Position numbers and translations under genes: made by a program
Notes under the pieces: generated by a model
What the model saw: the letters and a program-made list of their open reading frames with translations, nothing else
The model's database searches: none
What the model was told of the DNA's origin: nothing
Shown here: positions 1 to 7,851 of the stretch, in pieces
Layout of the letters: every line of letters begins with the position of its first letter
Position numbering within the stretch: position 1 is the first letter of the stretch
From: JAJDXO01 sp965207535
GTDB taxonomy: Bacteria; Pseudomonadota; Alphaproteobacteria; Rhodospirillales; UBA2165
Length of the DNA: 64,000 bases
NCBI GenBank assembly: GCA_965207535.1
Contig: CBDBMR010000013.1
Span: forward strand, 1 to 64,000
Direction of reading: 5' to 3'

Positions 1-298
1 GCGCCGCGACGAAGCCATCGGGCAGCGCCCGCGGCCGCGGGCCGTCGGTCAAGAGCCGCCTGACCCCGAAGGTTCCGTTGATCGGGTGCCAGGCCTCGCG
101 CCCGGTGTCCAGCGCGACGAAGAGATAGCCGGGAAACAGCGGCGCCCGCACCGTCTCGATGCGCCGCGCGTGGCGGCGGGAGCGCTCCATCAGGGGCAGC
201 CAGACGCGGTAGCCCTGGCGCCGCAGGTTCGTTTCCGCCCGGCGCTCCTGGTGCGGCCGCGCGTGGACCACATACCATCTCACATCCGGCGCGCTCAC
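1..298 (-). CDS. NusG/RfaH-like transcription antiterminator (partial)
   Basis: The visible 99 residues form the NusG N-terminal (NGN) domain: WYVVHARPHQERRAETNL near the start, then a basic stretch and the PLFPGYLFVALD motif that packs onto the RNA polymerase clamp. The C-terminal KOW part lies beyond the left edge. RfaH/LoaP-type paralogues keep polymerase processive through long surface-polysaccharide operons, and the EPS-type MarR gene just upstream supports that role over housekeeping NusG. The start is GTG; its GTGA overlaps the stop of the upstream gene by four bases, so the two are probably translationally coupled. The target operon is probably to the left but is not visible. Confidence 0.8.
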   Translation of the reverse strand, partial: MSAPDVRWYVVHARPHQERRAETNLRRQGYRVWLPLMERSRRHARRIETVRAPLFPGYLFVALDTGREAWHPINGTFGVRRLLTDGPRPRALPDGFVAA

Positions 299-945
299 TT
301 GCGGCCTCCGGGGGTCTCCACCGCCGGCGGCGAGAAGTCCATCGGCTCGCGCACGATGCGCAGGAAGGGCGGCGCCAGCACCTGGCCGCCGGGGACCCTG
401 CCGCGCAGCGCGTCGAACGCCTCCTGCGGCCGGCGCGAGTCGGTGATCACCACCGCGTCCCAGGGCTCCGCCTCGTCCAGCGAGCGCAGCACCGGCAGGC
501 CGTGGAGGCGGGCCGCGTTGGTTTCGCGGTCGAGGATGCCGACCAGCTCGGCGTCCGCCTCGATGGCCGCCAGCAGGGCGATCTCCGCCACCTCGCCCCG
601 CCCCGCCAGCACGAAGCGGCGAAGGCCCTCCTCCCGCCCATCGGCGAAAAGCTGCCGGTATTCCTGCCGCGCCTTGCGGAAGAAGGCGAGGGATGCGTCG
701 AGGTACTGGGCGACGAGGCGGCTCTTCTCCTCGAAACCCTCGGGGGTGACGTAGTAGGCCCAGCGCTTGTAGGGGGCGGCCTTGGCCTTCACCAGCCCCT
801 TGTGCGCGGCCCGCTTGAGCAGCGCGTTGACCATGCCCACGGAAATCGAGAGCCGCTTGGCGAGCGCCGGCTGCGACACCACCTCGCGCCGCTCCAGGGC
901 GGCGAGGAACTCGATCTCGGTCTGGATGCCGGTCTTGTCGGCCAT
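295..945 (-). CDS. MarR-type EPS-associated transcriptional regulator
   Basis: A 216-residue protein. Residues about 8-55 are a winged helix-turn-helix (LAALERREVVSQPALAKRL, then SVGMVNALLKRAAHKGLVKAK), followed by a helical linker. A C-terminal alpha/beta part of about 90 residues (VLAGRGEVAEIALLAAI, LVGILDRE, DAVVITDS) resembles the small Rossmann-like domain in polysaccharide-associated MarR regulators. I chose the ATG at 945 because GGAGAG precedes it at good spacing and the HTH begins soon after; a longer reading frame upstream has no family-like content. It is co-transcribed with the RfaH-like gene. Its ligand is unknown, possibly a nucleotide sugar (inference). Confidence 0.75.
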   Translation of the reverse strand: MADKTGIQTEIEFLAALERREVVSQPALAKRLSISVGMVNALLKRAAHKGLVKAKAAPYKRWAYYVTPEGFEEKSRLVAQYLDASLAFFRKARQEYRQLFADGREEGLRRFVLAGRGEVAEIALLAAIEADAELVGILDRETNAARLHGLPVLRSLDEAEPWDAVVITDSRRPQEAFDALRGRVPGGQVLAPPFLRIVREPMDFSPPAVETPGGRK

Positions 946-1131
946 GGGAGCTCTCCGGGGCCTCTCGGGAACCTCTTGAGTTTCACGGTATGAATGACGT
1001 GCCGGCGGGGGAATGTCAACCTCGGACTTGAATATGGCGGGGCACGACGGCTGGCGTGTGCCCAAAAAGAGTGCGTCATGGCGAGGCGCCACTGGACCGG
1101 CCTTCAGTCGCCGAAGCCGACTTTCGGACGG

Positions 1132-1180
1132 CGTAGGCCGGCTTTGCCGGGCCAGCCGGCAAAGTGGCCCGGCCATCCAC
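1132..1180. repeat. Interspersed hairpin repeat, family B
   Basis: An inverted repeat built on TTTGCCGG and CCGGCAAA with a short loop, followed by GTGGCCCGGCCATCC. A longer relative lies at 2831-2890 in the opposite orientation. It lies in the 475-base gap between the MarR gene and galE, which holds no credible gene. Confidence 0.6.
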
Positions 1181-1231
1181 CCGGTCAATCCCCGGCGGGG
1201 AATGACCTTTTGTACCGCCGGCCACCAAAGT

Positions 1232-1266
1232 GTGGATGCCCGTGTCGAGCACGGGCATGACGGGTG
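1232..1266. repeat. REP-like palindromic repeat, family A (copy 1)
   Basis: The core GCCCGTGTCGAGCACGGGC is a 7-bp stem with a five-base loop, flanked by GTGGAT and ATGACGG. Near-identical copies are at 2628-2661 and 4556-4590, and a variant is in reverse at 45059-45091. All lie between genes, as expected of REP/BIME-type elements. Confidence 0.75.
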
Positions 1267-1421
1267 CTGTTGAAGTCCCCTATTCCGTCATGGCCGGGAA
1301 TGAAGTGATCGGCGCCTGCGGAAGCGGAAACTAGCCGGCTCGGTTAACCGCAATCATTTTCCCGGGTGAATTTGCCCGGAATCAAGCTAGACTCCTTTAT
1401 GCTTCGCGAGAGGGACAGCCA

Positions 1422-2454
1422 TTGAACGATAAATCCAGCCCGGTATTGGTTACGGGAGGCGCCGGCTATATCGGCAGCCACGTGCTCTTGGCATTGCAGG
1501 ATACCGGCATCGATGCGGTTGTGATCGACGACCTGTCGAGAGGCCGAAGGGAGCTGGTTCCCGATGGCATACCATTGGTCGTTGGAGACGCCGGGAACCA
1601 GGAACTCGTCGGCCGGCTGCTGAGGGAATCGGGGGCAAGGTCGGTTATACATCTGGCCGGCGATATCGTGGTCCCGGAGTCGGTGGCCAAGCCGCTTCAA
1701 TATTACCGGAACAACGTCGAGACCAGCAGAAACCTGATCGAGGCATGCGTTTCGGAAGGAGTCCTCTCGTTCGTGTTTTCGTCGACAGCCGCCGTATACG
1801 GCTCGGCCGACGGTGAAACTGTGAGCGAGACCGCGCCGCTTCGCCCGGAAAGCCCTTATGCGCGGTCCAAGCTCATGGTCGAGTGGATTCTGGACGACGT
1901 CTCGAGCGTGTCGGATCTCCGGTACGCGGCGTTTGCGCTACTTCAACGTGGCCGGGGCCGATCCCGCCGGGAGAACGGGCCTGGTCGCGGAAAACGCCAC
2001 GCATCTGATCAAGGTTGCCTGCGAAGTCGCGGCCGGCCGCCGAGACAAGCTGACCATCTTCGGTGACGACTACGAAACGGCGGACGGGGACCTGCCGCCG
2101 GGATTTCATTCACGTTTCCGATCTGGCGAGCGCTCACCTCGCGGTGCTGTCCCACCTCCGGTCGGAACATCGAAACGTGACGCTGAACTGCGGCTATGGG
2201 ACGGCCAAGCTCGGTTCTGGACGTCATCCGGGCCGTGGAGCAGGTGACCGGCAATCCGCTCCCGACCGAAGTCGGCCCTCGCCGTCGGGGCGATCCGGGT
2301 ATCGGTGGTTGCCGACAGCAGCCTGATTCGGAAGCTGACCGGGTGGTCGCCGGTCCATGACAGTTTGGAGGAGATCATTTCCACCGCGCTGGCATGGGAA
2401 ACGCTCGACGGGAGCCTGACCGTCGAAAAAGCACAATTCCGTGACTTGCAATGA
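1422..2454 (+). pseudogene. galE: UDP-glucose 4-epimerase, interrupted by four +1 frameshifts
   Basis: An NAD-dependent short-chain epimerase of sugar nucleotides. Seen in order: the Rossmann motif GGAGYIGSH near residue 10, FSSTAAVYG, the catalytic YARSK, RYFNVAGADPAG, RDFIHVSDLA and a C-terminal LTGWSP. The reading frame moves forward one base four times, at the T-run 1932-1934, the G-run 2086-2089, near C2210, and the G-run 2297-2299. Dropping one base at each site gives an uninterrupted 342-residue protein, the normal GalE length. The start is TTG at 1422 with GAGAGGG upstream. Either the gene is freshly broken or the sequence has local insertion errors, which I favour because the porin downstream has the same defect. 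Confidence 0.8.
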
Positions 2455-2627
2455 AACTCGAGCGGAAAGTGGTGTTCGGAATTTTTGAACTTCAGGCGAG
2501 GCCCGTGAGCGGTCGCAGCCATGCCGGCGTGTTCGTGGACGGCATATGGGAAATGGGTTTTGCGGGAGCCTTGGCGCAGGCGATCCCGCCGTGCCCTGGA
2601 CAACCGCGGCCCGCCGTCCCCAAAACG

Positions 2628-2661
2628 TGGATGCCCGTGTCGAGCACGGGCATGACGGGGT
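2628..2661. repeat. REP-like palindromic repeat, family A (copy 2)
   Basis: Same core palindrome as at 1232-1266. It lies in the 706-base gap between galE and the porin (2455-3160), which contains only repeats and the porin leader region; I see no gene there. Confidence 0.75.
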
Positions 2662-2686
2662 GGTTGTTGGAGTCCCCTATTCCATC

Positions 2687-2711
2687 ATACCCCGGCGCAA
2701 GTCCGGGGTAT
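2687..2711. repeat. Short hairpin repeat, family C (copy 1)
   Basis: ATACCCCGG and CCGGGGTAT separated by seven bases, followed by CCAG. A sister copy is at 2920-2942. Confidence 0.6.
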
Positions 2712-2731
2712 CCAGATTTCCAGCTTTTGAA

Positions 2732-2821
2732 CCACAGAGACGGTGAGACGGTGAGACGGTGAGATAGGAGGAGTTAACCATTCCTCCTCAGTGAACTCTG
2801 TGTCTCTGTGCCTCTGTGGTG
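2732..2821. repeat. ACCACAGAG-bounded inverted-repeat element with 8-bp tandem repeats
   Basis: The element starts ACCACAGAG and ends CTCTGTGGT, a perfect 9-bp terminal inverted repeat. Inside are three perfect tandem copies of GAGACGGT (2738-2761) and, on the other side, CTCTGTGTCTCTGTGCC. A fragment (AAACCACAGAG) is fused to a family A repeat at about 4541-4551. This sequence style is known from intergenic repeats in many unrelated bacteria. Confidence 0.6.
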
Positions 2822-2830
2822 AATATCCTG

Positions 2831-2890
2831 GATGCCCCGCCACTTTGCCGGCTGGCCGGCAAAGCCGGTCCAGTGGGCCGGGGCATGACG
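2831..2890. repeat. Interspersed hairpin repeat, family B (long copy)
   Basis: Outer arms GATGCCCCG and CGGGGCATG enclose the inner hairpin TTTGCCGG-CTGG-CCGGCAAA. It is related to 1132-1180 in opposite orientation. Confidence 0.6.
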
Positions 2891-2919
2891 ACTTGGTTTG
2901 TGTCGTCACTTCACTCGTC

Positions 2920-2942
2920 ATACCCCGCTTTATGCGGGGTAT
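2920..2942. repeat. Short hairpin repeat, family C (copy 2)
   Basis: ATACCCCGC and GCGGGGTAT separated by five bases, followed by CCAG as in the copy at 2687-2711. Confidence 0.6.
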
Positions 2943-3160
2943 CCAGGCAAATCCTCCCCCAAATCGCCCAAAACGCCCGGAATTCCGCCGGAAAGGCCCT
3001 GTTGCACAGGTGCAACACCGGTGATTTTATGACACAAACCCATGAGTTCTATGTTGAACGTTTCGGTTGTATGGCCGATTTTTACCCCGCGATATCGCTA
3101 TTCCTGTGCCGACTGGGCGTTACGGCCCCGAAGCCGGGAGACTCAATTAGGAGGATTTCC

Positions 3161-4331
3161 ATGAAGAAAGTTCTTTATTCCACCACGGCCTTGGCGGCTG
3201 CGGGCATGTTTGCCTTCGCTCCCGTCGATGCCCAGGCCGCCGAGAAGATCAAACTCGGTCTCGGCGGCTACTTCATCTGGGCCGGCGGCTCTTCCGAAAG
3301 CGAAGCGCACGACGACCAAGGCGCCGTCCAACATGTGGGCCGAATCGGAAATTTACTTCCGGGGCAACACCACCCTCGACAACGGCATCCGCGTCGACGT
3401 GATCGTGCAGCTTGAGACCGATCATGTTAACAGTTCCGACCTCGGTGCCGCCGCCGGCAACAGCGGCGATGTCATCGACGAGTCGTACCTCAAGGTCGGC
3501 AACCTGAAGCAATGGGGCGAGTTCCGCCTGGGTACGACCAAGCAGGCCCAGTTCGTCGTGGGCCGGACGAGTTCGCCCGCGGTGTACGTCATCAGCAACG
3601 CGACGAACTTCGGCCAGTCGCACCTGTTCGTGCCGAGCACGACGCCCCTCAAGGGCCCCGCCACCTTCTTCAGCCATGAAGGGGCCGGGGACAATATGCT
3701 GGCCATGTACGTCACGCCGAACCTCAACGGCTTCCAGGGCGCGGTCAGCTACACCCCGTCGACTGCGAACACCGACACCCCGCCGGATACCGGGGGTGAG
3801 ATGCCGAGCCAATCCCGGGTAACCTCCTTCGGCGCCGGCTACAAGGGCAAGTTCGGCGACGCCAGTGTCGCGATTACCGGCGGCCACACCGTGGTCGACG
3901 GCGCGGCGGAACACACGACCAACCAGTTGGGCGGCAAGGTCTCGTTCGCCGGCTTCTCCATCGGCGGCCAATGGGCCTCGCGTGAGGATGACAAGGAAAG
4001 CAACGCCGCTGACGTCGAAGGCTTCCAGGCCGGTGTCGGCTACAAGACCGGCCCGTGGCAGGTCGCCCTGACGTGGCTCAACACCACCGACGACGTCTCC
4101 ATGAATCCCGGCGAGGTCGAGCACAACCAGTACACGTTGGGCATGGCCTACTCGCTGGGCGCGGGCGTCAGCGTCGGCGCGAGCGTCTTCACCGTCGATC
4201 TCCAGGACGAGATGCTGACGGAACACGCAGGCCCAGACGGCGATATCGCCCAAACCGACGACAACACGTTTACCGGAGGCATGAACAACGAAGGTTGGGG
4301 CATGCTGGCCGGTATCCGGGTGAACTTCTAA
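3161..4331 (+). CDS. Outer-membrane porin (one +1 frameshift)
   Basis: A trimeric-type general porin of the outer membrane. It begins MKKVLYSTTALAAAGMFAFA with a cleavable signal peptide ending VDAQA, then the first beta strand KIKLGLGGYFIWAG. The middle has porin features: SEIYFRGNTTLDNGIRVDVIVQLE, an acidic loop, SYLKVGNLKQWGEFRLGTTK. The last strand ends in the terminal phenylalanine GMLAGIRVNF that the BAM machinery recognises. AGGAGG at 3149-3154 sets the start. The frame shifts by one at the CC of 3316-3317; removing that C gives a continuous 389-residue protein. A single insertion so early would abolish the porin, so sequence error is a real possibility. It is monocistronic, with its own terminator. 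Confidence 0.8.
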
Positions 4332-4368
4332 GCGTTTTCACGAAGTCACCTTCGACCAAGACATCAAA

Positions 4369-4395
4369 GGGCGGTCTCCGGACCGCCCTTTTTTT
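4369..4395 (+). terminator. Rho-independent terminator of the porin gene
   Basis: A perfect 8-bp stem GGGCGGTC/GACCGCCC with loop TCCG is followed directly by seven T. It lies 38 bases after the porin stop. Confidence 0.92.
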
Positions 4396-4450
4396 GCGGG
4401 GATTTTCATGTCCCCCCCACCCTCGACGTCCGGCTATTGCCGGCCGTCTC

Positions 4451-4523
4451 GACCTCCCCCTCCAGGGGGGAGGTGATCCAGTCCGCTTCGGCCTATTCCC
4501 TCCCCCCTTCGAGGGGGAGGGGA
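4451..4523. repeat. Paired C-run/G-run hairpins
   Basis: Two adjacent hairpins, ACCTCCCCCTCCAGGGGGG-type at 4452-4474 and CCCTCCCCCCTTCGAGGGGG-type at 4498-4521, make up most of the 243-base gap between the porin terminator and the antitoxin gene. I see no gene here. Confidence 0.5.
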
Positions 4524-4555
4524 TAAAATTTCCGATTCTTAAACCACAGAGGTCG

Positions 4556-4590
4556 CTGGATGCCCGTGTCGAGCACGGGCATGACGGGTG
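4556..4590. repeat. REP-like palindromic repeat, family A (copy 3)
   Basis: Same core palindrome as at 1232-1266, joined on its left to a fragment (AAACCACAGAG) of the element at 2732-2821. Confidence 0.75.
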
Positions 4591-4638
4591 GCGTGTGACT
4601 CAACTGGAGTACGTCATGGCCGGGCGCACCGGCCCGCT

Positions 4639-4923
4639 TCAGCCGTCCGCCGGGACAAGACCTACGGTCAACCGTGTACCCGTTGCTTCGGCGTAGCGGC
4701 GAAGGGTCGCGAAGGAGGGCGATACCCGGCCGCTTTCCAGCCGCGCGACCGCCGACTGGGTTGTGCCCAGCCGCCGGGCAAGCTCCGCCTGGGTCAGCCT
4801 AGCCGCCGCGCGGGCGCTCACAAGCGCCTCGATCAGCTCATACTCCTCGTCGATGCGCTCATATTCCTCCCGGAACTCCGGGTCCTCCATGAAGCGCGCC
4901 TTCAGGTCCTTCAGCTTCGTCAT
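4639..4923 (-). CDS. XRE-family antitoxin, HigA-like
   Basis: A 94-residue protein. The N-terminal half is an acidic helical region (EDPEFREEYERIDEEYELIEAL). Residues about 45-85 form a Cro/C1-type helix-turn-helix: RLTQAELARRLGTTQSAVARLESGRVSPSFATLRRYAEATG. This arrangement is typical of HigA-type antitoxins, which neutralise the partner toxin and repress the operon. The ATGA overlap with the upstream toxin gene supports one translationally coupled pair. The toxin comes first, the usual order for higBA rather than relBE. A palindromic operator candidate sits in front of the toxin gene. Confidence 0.82.
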   Translation of the reverse strand: MTKLKDLKARFMEDPEFREEYERIDEEYELIEALVSARAAARLTQAELARRLGTTQSAVARLESGRVSPSFATLRRYAEATGTRLTVGLVPADG

Positions 4924-5243
4924 GTCGTCACCTGCCTCATCCGTTCCCGGGCTGTCGCGAGCGCCCGCCGCGGCGTCCTGCGCGACTTCTTCGCGAATAC
5001 GTGCAGTACCACTACCCGCCGGCCCGTCGCCGTCACGTAGATACCTCGCGCGATACCGCCTTCCGCCCGCACCCGAAGCTCCCACAGCTTGCCCTCGAGA
5101 TGCTTGACATGCGGCGCACGGAGAGCCTCCAGCCCGGCATTCTCCACCGTCTCCAGCAGCCGCACCAACCGGGCGCGCAACGCCACCGGCAAGGCCGCGA
5201 TTTCGGCGTCGACGGCCGACACGGTTTCGACCGTCCAAGCCAT
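4920..5243 (-). CDS. RelE/HigB-type toxin (phage-derived Gp49-like family)
   Basis: A basic protein of about 107 residues with the family pattern LPVALRARLVRLLETVENAGLEALRAPHVKHLEGKLWELRVRAEGGIARGIYVTATGRRVVVLHVFAKKSRRTPRRALATARER. The KLWELRV strand, the IARGIYV strand and the LHVFAKKSRRTP strand are those of ribosome-dependent mRNA interferases. I chose the third in-frame ATG (5243). The first (5261) lies inside a perfect palindrome better read as an operator; 5252 is also possible. The stop overlaps the antitoxin start by four bases. Confidence 0.8.
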   Translation of the reverse strand: MAWTVETVSAVDAEIAALPVALRARLVRLLETVENAGLEALRAPHVKHLEGKLWELRVRAEGGIARGIYVTATGRRVVVLHVFAKKSRRTPRRALATARERMRQVTT

Positions 5244-5251
5244 CGCCGACA

Positions 5252-5269
5252 TATAGCGCATCCGCTATA
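5252..5269. promoter_or_regulatory. Perfect palindrome at the toxin-antitoxin promoter
   Basis: TATAGCG-GATG-CGCTATA (read on the minus strand) is a perfect 7+7 inverted repeat immediately before the chosen toxin start. Toxin-antitoxin operons are normally autorepressed through such a site. The AT-rich arms could also contain the -10 element. Confidence 0.55.
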
Positions 5270-5354
5270 ATCTTTCAAGTGCGCGATTCTGGCGGGGCCG
5301 GTTACCACCGACTTTCGGACGGCCCAGGCCGGCTATGGCTCGTCTGGGCCGCCC

Positions 5355-5391
5355 CTAGATCGGGTCATGTTTTGACGAAACCACGGCGCGG
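5355..5391. repeat. Interspersed repeat, family E (copy 1)
   Basis: CTAGATCGG followed by GTTTTGACG and ACCACGGC. A near-identical copy lies at 41785-41821 in the same orientation. Confidence 0.6.
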
Positions 5392-5422
5392 CCATCGCAG
5401 GCGAGCCGGCCGTCGGGCGCGG

Positions 5423-5498
5423 TGGTGCCCAGGGGCGGAATCGAACCACCGACACCATGATTTTCAGTCATGTGCTCTACCAACTGAGCTACCTGGGC
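5423..5498 (-). tRNA. tRNA-Phe (anticodon GAA)
   Basis: A 76-nt cloverleaf: acceptor stem GCCCAGG/CCTGGGC, D-arm with AGCTCAGTTGGTAGAGC, anticodon stem CATGA/TCATG with loop CTGAAAA (anticodon GAA), T-arm GGTTCGATTCC, discriminator A and encoded CCA. Confidence 0.96.
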
Positions 5499-5593
5499 AT
5501 CTGCGCGTCCGCTCCGGCACCGGCACCGGCGCCGCGATCGGACGGGGGTGTATAGAGAATTCTTGGGGGACTGTCCAGCGTGCCCGCGAGGGA

Positions 5594-6856
5594 CTAGCCG
5601 GCTTCCCGCGGCGGGTACCTGTCGGCGACATATTGGTCGACGATTGCCTTGAATTCGTCACCGATATTGGCGCCTCGAAGGGTGACGGTCTTCTCGCCGT
5701 CGACGAAAACCGGCGCCGCCGGCTGCTCGCCGGTACCGGGAAGGCTGATGCCGATATTGGCGTGCTTGCTTTCGCCGGGTCCATTGACGATACACCCCAT
5801 GACGGCCACCTGCATGGTCTCGACGCCTTCGAAGGATTTGCTCCACGCCGGCATTTGATCGCGGACATAGGTCTGGATTTCTTCCGCCAACTCCTGGAAC
5901 ACGGTGCTGGTCGTCCGGCCGCAGCCCGGGCACGCGACAATTTGGGGCACGAACGAGCGCAACCCCATCGACTGGAGAATCTCCTGCGCGACGATAGCCT
6001 CCTTGGTCCTGTCGCCGCCGGGCTCGGGCGTCAGTGAAATCCGGATGGTATCTCCGATCCCCTGCTGCAGGAGCACCGCCAACGCCGCGGTGGAGGCGAC
6101 GATCCCCTTGGACCCCATTCCAGCCTCGGTCAGGCCGAGATGAAGCGCATAGCCGCATCGCGCCGCCAGGTCGCCGTAGACGGCAATCAGATCCTGAACG
6201 TTGGATACCTTGCATGAAAGGATGATGCGGTTTGCGGACAGCCCGATGTCCGTCGCCAACGCCGCGCTTTCCAACGCCGAGGCGACCAAGGCCTCCCGGA
6301 GAACCTCCTGCGAGTCCTTCGGATCGGGCCGTTCGGCATTCTCGTCCATCAGGCGCGCCAGCAAATCCGCATCGAGACTGCCCCAGTTCACGCCGATCCG
6401 AACCGGCTTGCCGAATTCGATGGCTTTCTCGATCATGGTGGTGAACTGAACATCCCGCTTTTCCTTGAAACCCACATTGCCCGGATTGATCCGATACTTG
6501 GCGAGGGCCTCTGCGCACTCGGGATACTTGGTCAGCAGCGTGTGACCGTTGTAGTGGAAGTCGCCTACCAGCGGAACGCTTTCCCCCCGAACATCCAGTA
6601 TTTCCCGGATCCTCGGGACTTCACGCGCCGCCTCCTCGGTGTTGACGGTAATCCGGACCACTTCGGACCCTGCCTTCGCCAGCGCCGCCACCTGCTCGGC
6701 GGTCGCGGCGGCATCGGCCGTATCGGTATTGGTCATGGACTGGACGACAATCGGAGAGGCGCCGCCGATGATCACGCCATCGACGTCCACGGGCAGCGAG
6801 GTGCGCCTTGGGGCCGTACCGGCTGCCGAGGGTGTGGCGTCCGACATCTCGTTCAT
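5594..6856 (-). CDS. ispG: 4-hydroxy-3-methylbut-2-en-1-yl diphosphate synthase
   Basis: IspG (GcpE) catalyses the reductive ring opening of MEcPP to HMBPP, the penultimate MEP-pathway step, in the cytoplasm. The 420-residue protein has the N-terminal TIM-barrel motif PIVVQSMTNTDTAD, GDFHYNGH, INPGNVG, and the C-terminal 4Fe-4S domain with cysteines at about 309 and 312 (CPGCGRT) and 355 (GCIVNGPGE). This is the short bacterial form without the plant-type insert. The first ATG may be three residues too early. The other terminal enzyme, ispH, is 3 kb away on the same strand, with hopanoid genes between them. Confidence 0.96.
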   Translation of the reverse strand: MNEMSDATPSAAGTAPRRTSLPVDVDGVIIGGASPIVVQSMTNTDTADAAATAEQVAALAKAGSEVVRITVNTEEAAREVPRIREILDVRGESVPLVGDFHYNGHTLLTKYPECAEALAKYRINPGNVGFKEKRDVQFTTMIEKAIEFGKPVRIGVNWGSLDADLLARLMDENAERPDPKDSQEVLREALVASALESAALATDIGLSANRIILSCKVSNVQDLIAVYGDLAARCGYALHLGLTEAGMGSKGIVASTAALAVLLQQGIGDTIRISLTPEPGGDRTKEAIVAQEILQSMGLRSFVPQIVACPGCGRTTSTVFQELAEEIQTYVRDQMPAWSKSFEGVETMQVAVMGCIVNGPGESKHANIGISLPGTGEQPAAPVFVDGEKTVTLRGANIGDEFKAIVDQYVADRYPPREAG

Positions 6857-6952
6857 TTGCGCTTCTGCCTGAATTTCAGCATAACGTCTGATATTCTAAC
6901 CTATACCTACCCTTCCTGAGAGGTTCTGCCAACCTGGATCGCTGCGCCCGTT

Positions 6953-7849
6953 ATGGAAAATATACCCGCGATTAGTGCTTCAACGCCCGGAATTGAAGGC
7001 GGTTTGCATGCCGGCCCCGAGGCGCCCTCCGGCAAGGACGCCGCGTATGAGAATTTTCCCGTGGGCTCATGGCTTTTGCCGGCCCATCTGAGACCGCACA
7101 TTGCAAAATTCTACAGGTTCGCGCGGGCCATCGACGACATCGCGGACTCGCCGGACCTGCGGCCCGAAGAGAAGCTCGAACGCCTCGACGGCTTTGCCGA
7201 AGTCCTGCAAAGCGGCGAGCAGAGGGACGGCTTCGAAACGGCATTGCTCATGCGGGACAGCCTGCGGGAGACGGCAGTGACCGACCGGCACTGCCTGGAC
7301 CTCATATCGGCCTTCAAACAGGACGCGACCAAGCGCCGCTACCGGGACTGGGACGATTTGATCGACTACTGCAACCGGTCGGCGGCGCCGGTTGGCCGCT
7401 ACCTCCTGGACCTTCACGGGGAGGACCGGGCCGGTTACCTCCAGTCGGATGCGTTGTGCAATCTTCTCCAGGTCCTGAACCATCTGCAGGACTGCAAGGA
7501 GGACTATTCGCTCCTCGACCGGGTCTACATTCCCGCACCCTGGTTCGAGGCCGCCGGCCTGCGCGTCGACACCTTGGCTGATCAGCAGCTATCCGGTCCG
7601 GGACGCCGGCTGATCGACAGGGTGCTCGATGAGGCCGCTCCCCTGCTCGATATAGCCGCGGAACTCCCTCTGGTCTTGAAGGACGCCCGTCTGTGCAGGG
7701 AATCGGCGGTCATCGTTCGAATCGCCCGCAGGCTGGCGGACAAGCTTCGCCGGCGGGACCCGCTTGCGATCCGCGTCGCGCTGAGCAAGGCGGAATACGC
7801 GGCCTGCTTCCTTGGCGGCGTCACTGCGCCAAGAACTCCGGCCCGGTAA
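6953..7849 (+). CDS. hpnC: Hydroxysqualene synthase
   Basis: A trans-isoprenyl diphosphate synthase-fold enzyme of the bacterial three-enzyme squalene route. HpnC converts presqualene diphosphate to hydroxysqualene. In the 298 residues I see ENFPVGSWLLP, the first aspartate-rich motif FARAIDDIAD near residues 57-65, YCNRSAAPVGR, and the second motif NHLQDCKEDY near 180, in the form characteristic of HpnC. It is divergent from ispG and is followed after two bases by hpnD, so the two are co-translated. The product feeds hopanoid synthesis. Confidence 0.92.
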   Translation: MENIPAISASTPGIEGGLHAGPEAPSGKDAAYENFPVGSWLLPAHLRPHIAKFYRFARAIDDIADSPDLRPEEKLERLDGFAEVLQSGEQRDGFETALLMRDSLRETAVTDRHCLDLISAFKQDATKRRYRDWDDLIDYCNRSAAPVGRYLLDLHGEDRAGYLQSDALCNLLQVLNHLQDCKEDYSLLDRVYIPAPWFEAAGLRVDTLADQQLSGPGRRLIDRVLDEAAPLLDIAAELPLVLKDARLCRESAVIVRIARRLADKLRRRDPLAIRVALSKAEYAACFLGGVTAPRTPAR

Positions 7850-7851
7850 CG

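Noticed and set aside
2738..2766. Possible CRISPR-like array from the GAGACGGT repeats
   Set aside because: The units are 8 bp with no spacers, and no cas genes are present.
5355..5593. An integrated element at tRNA-Phe
   Set aside because: No integrase and no duplicated tRNA 3' end were found in the window.
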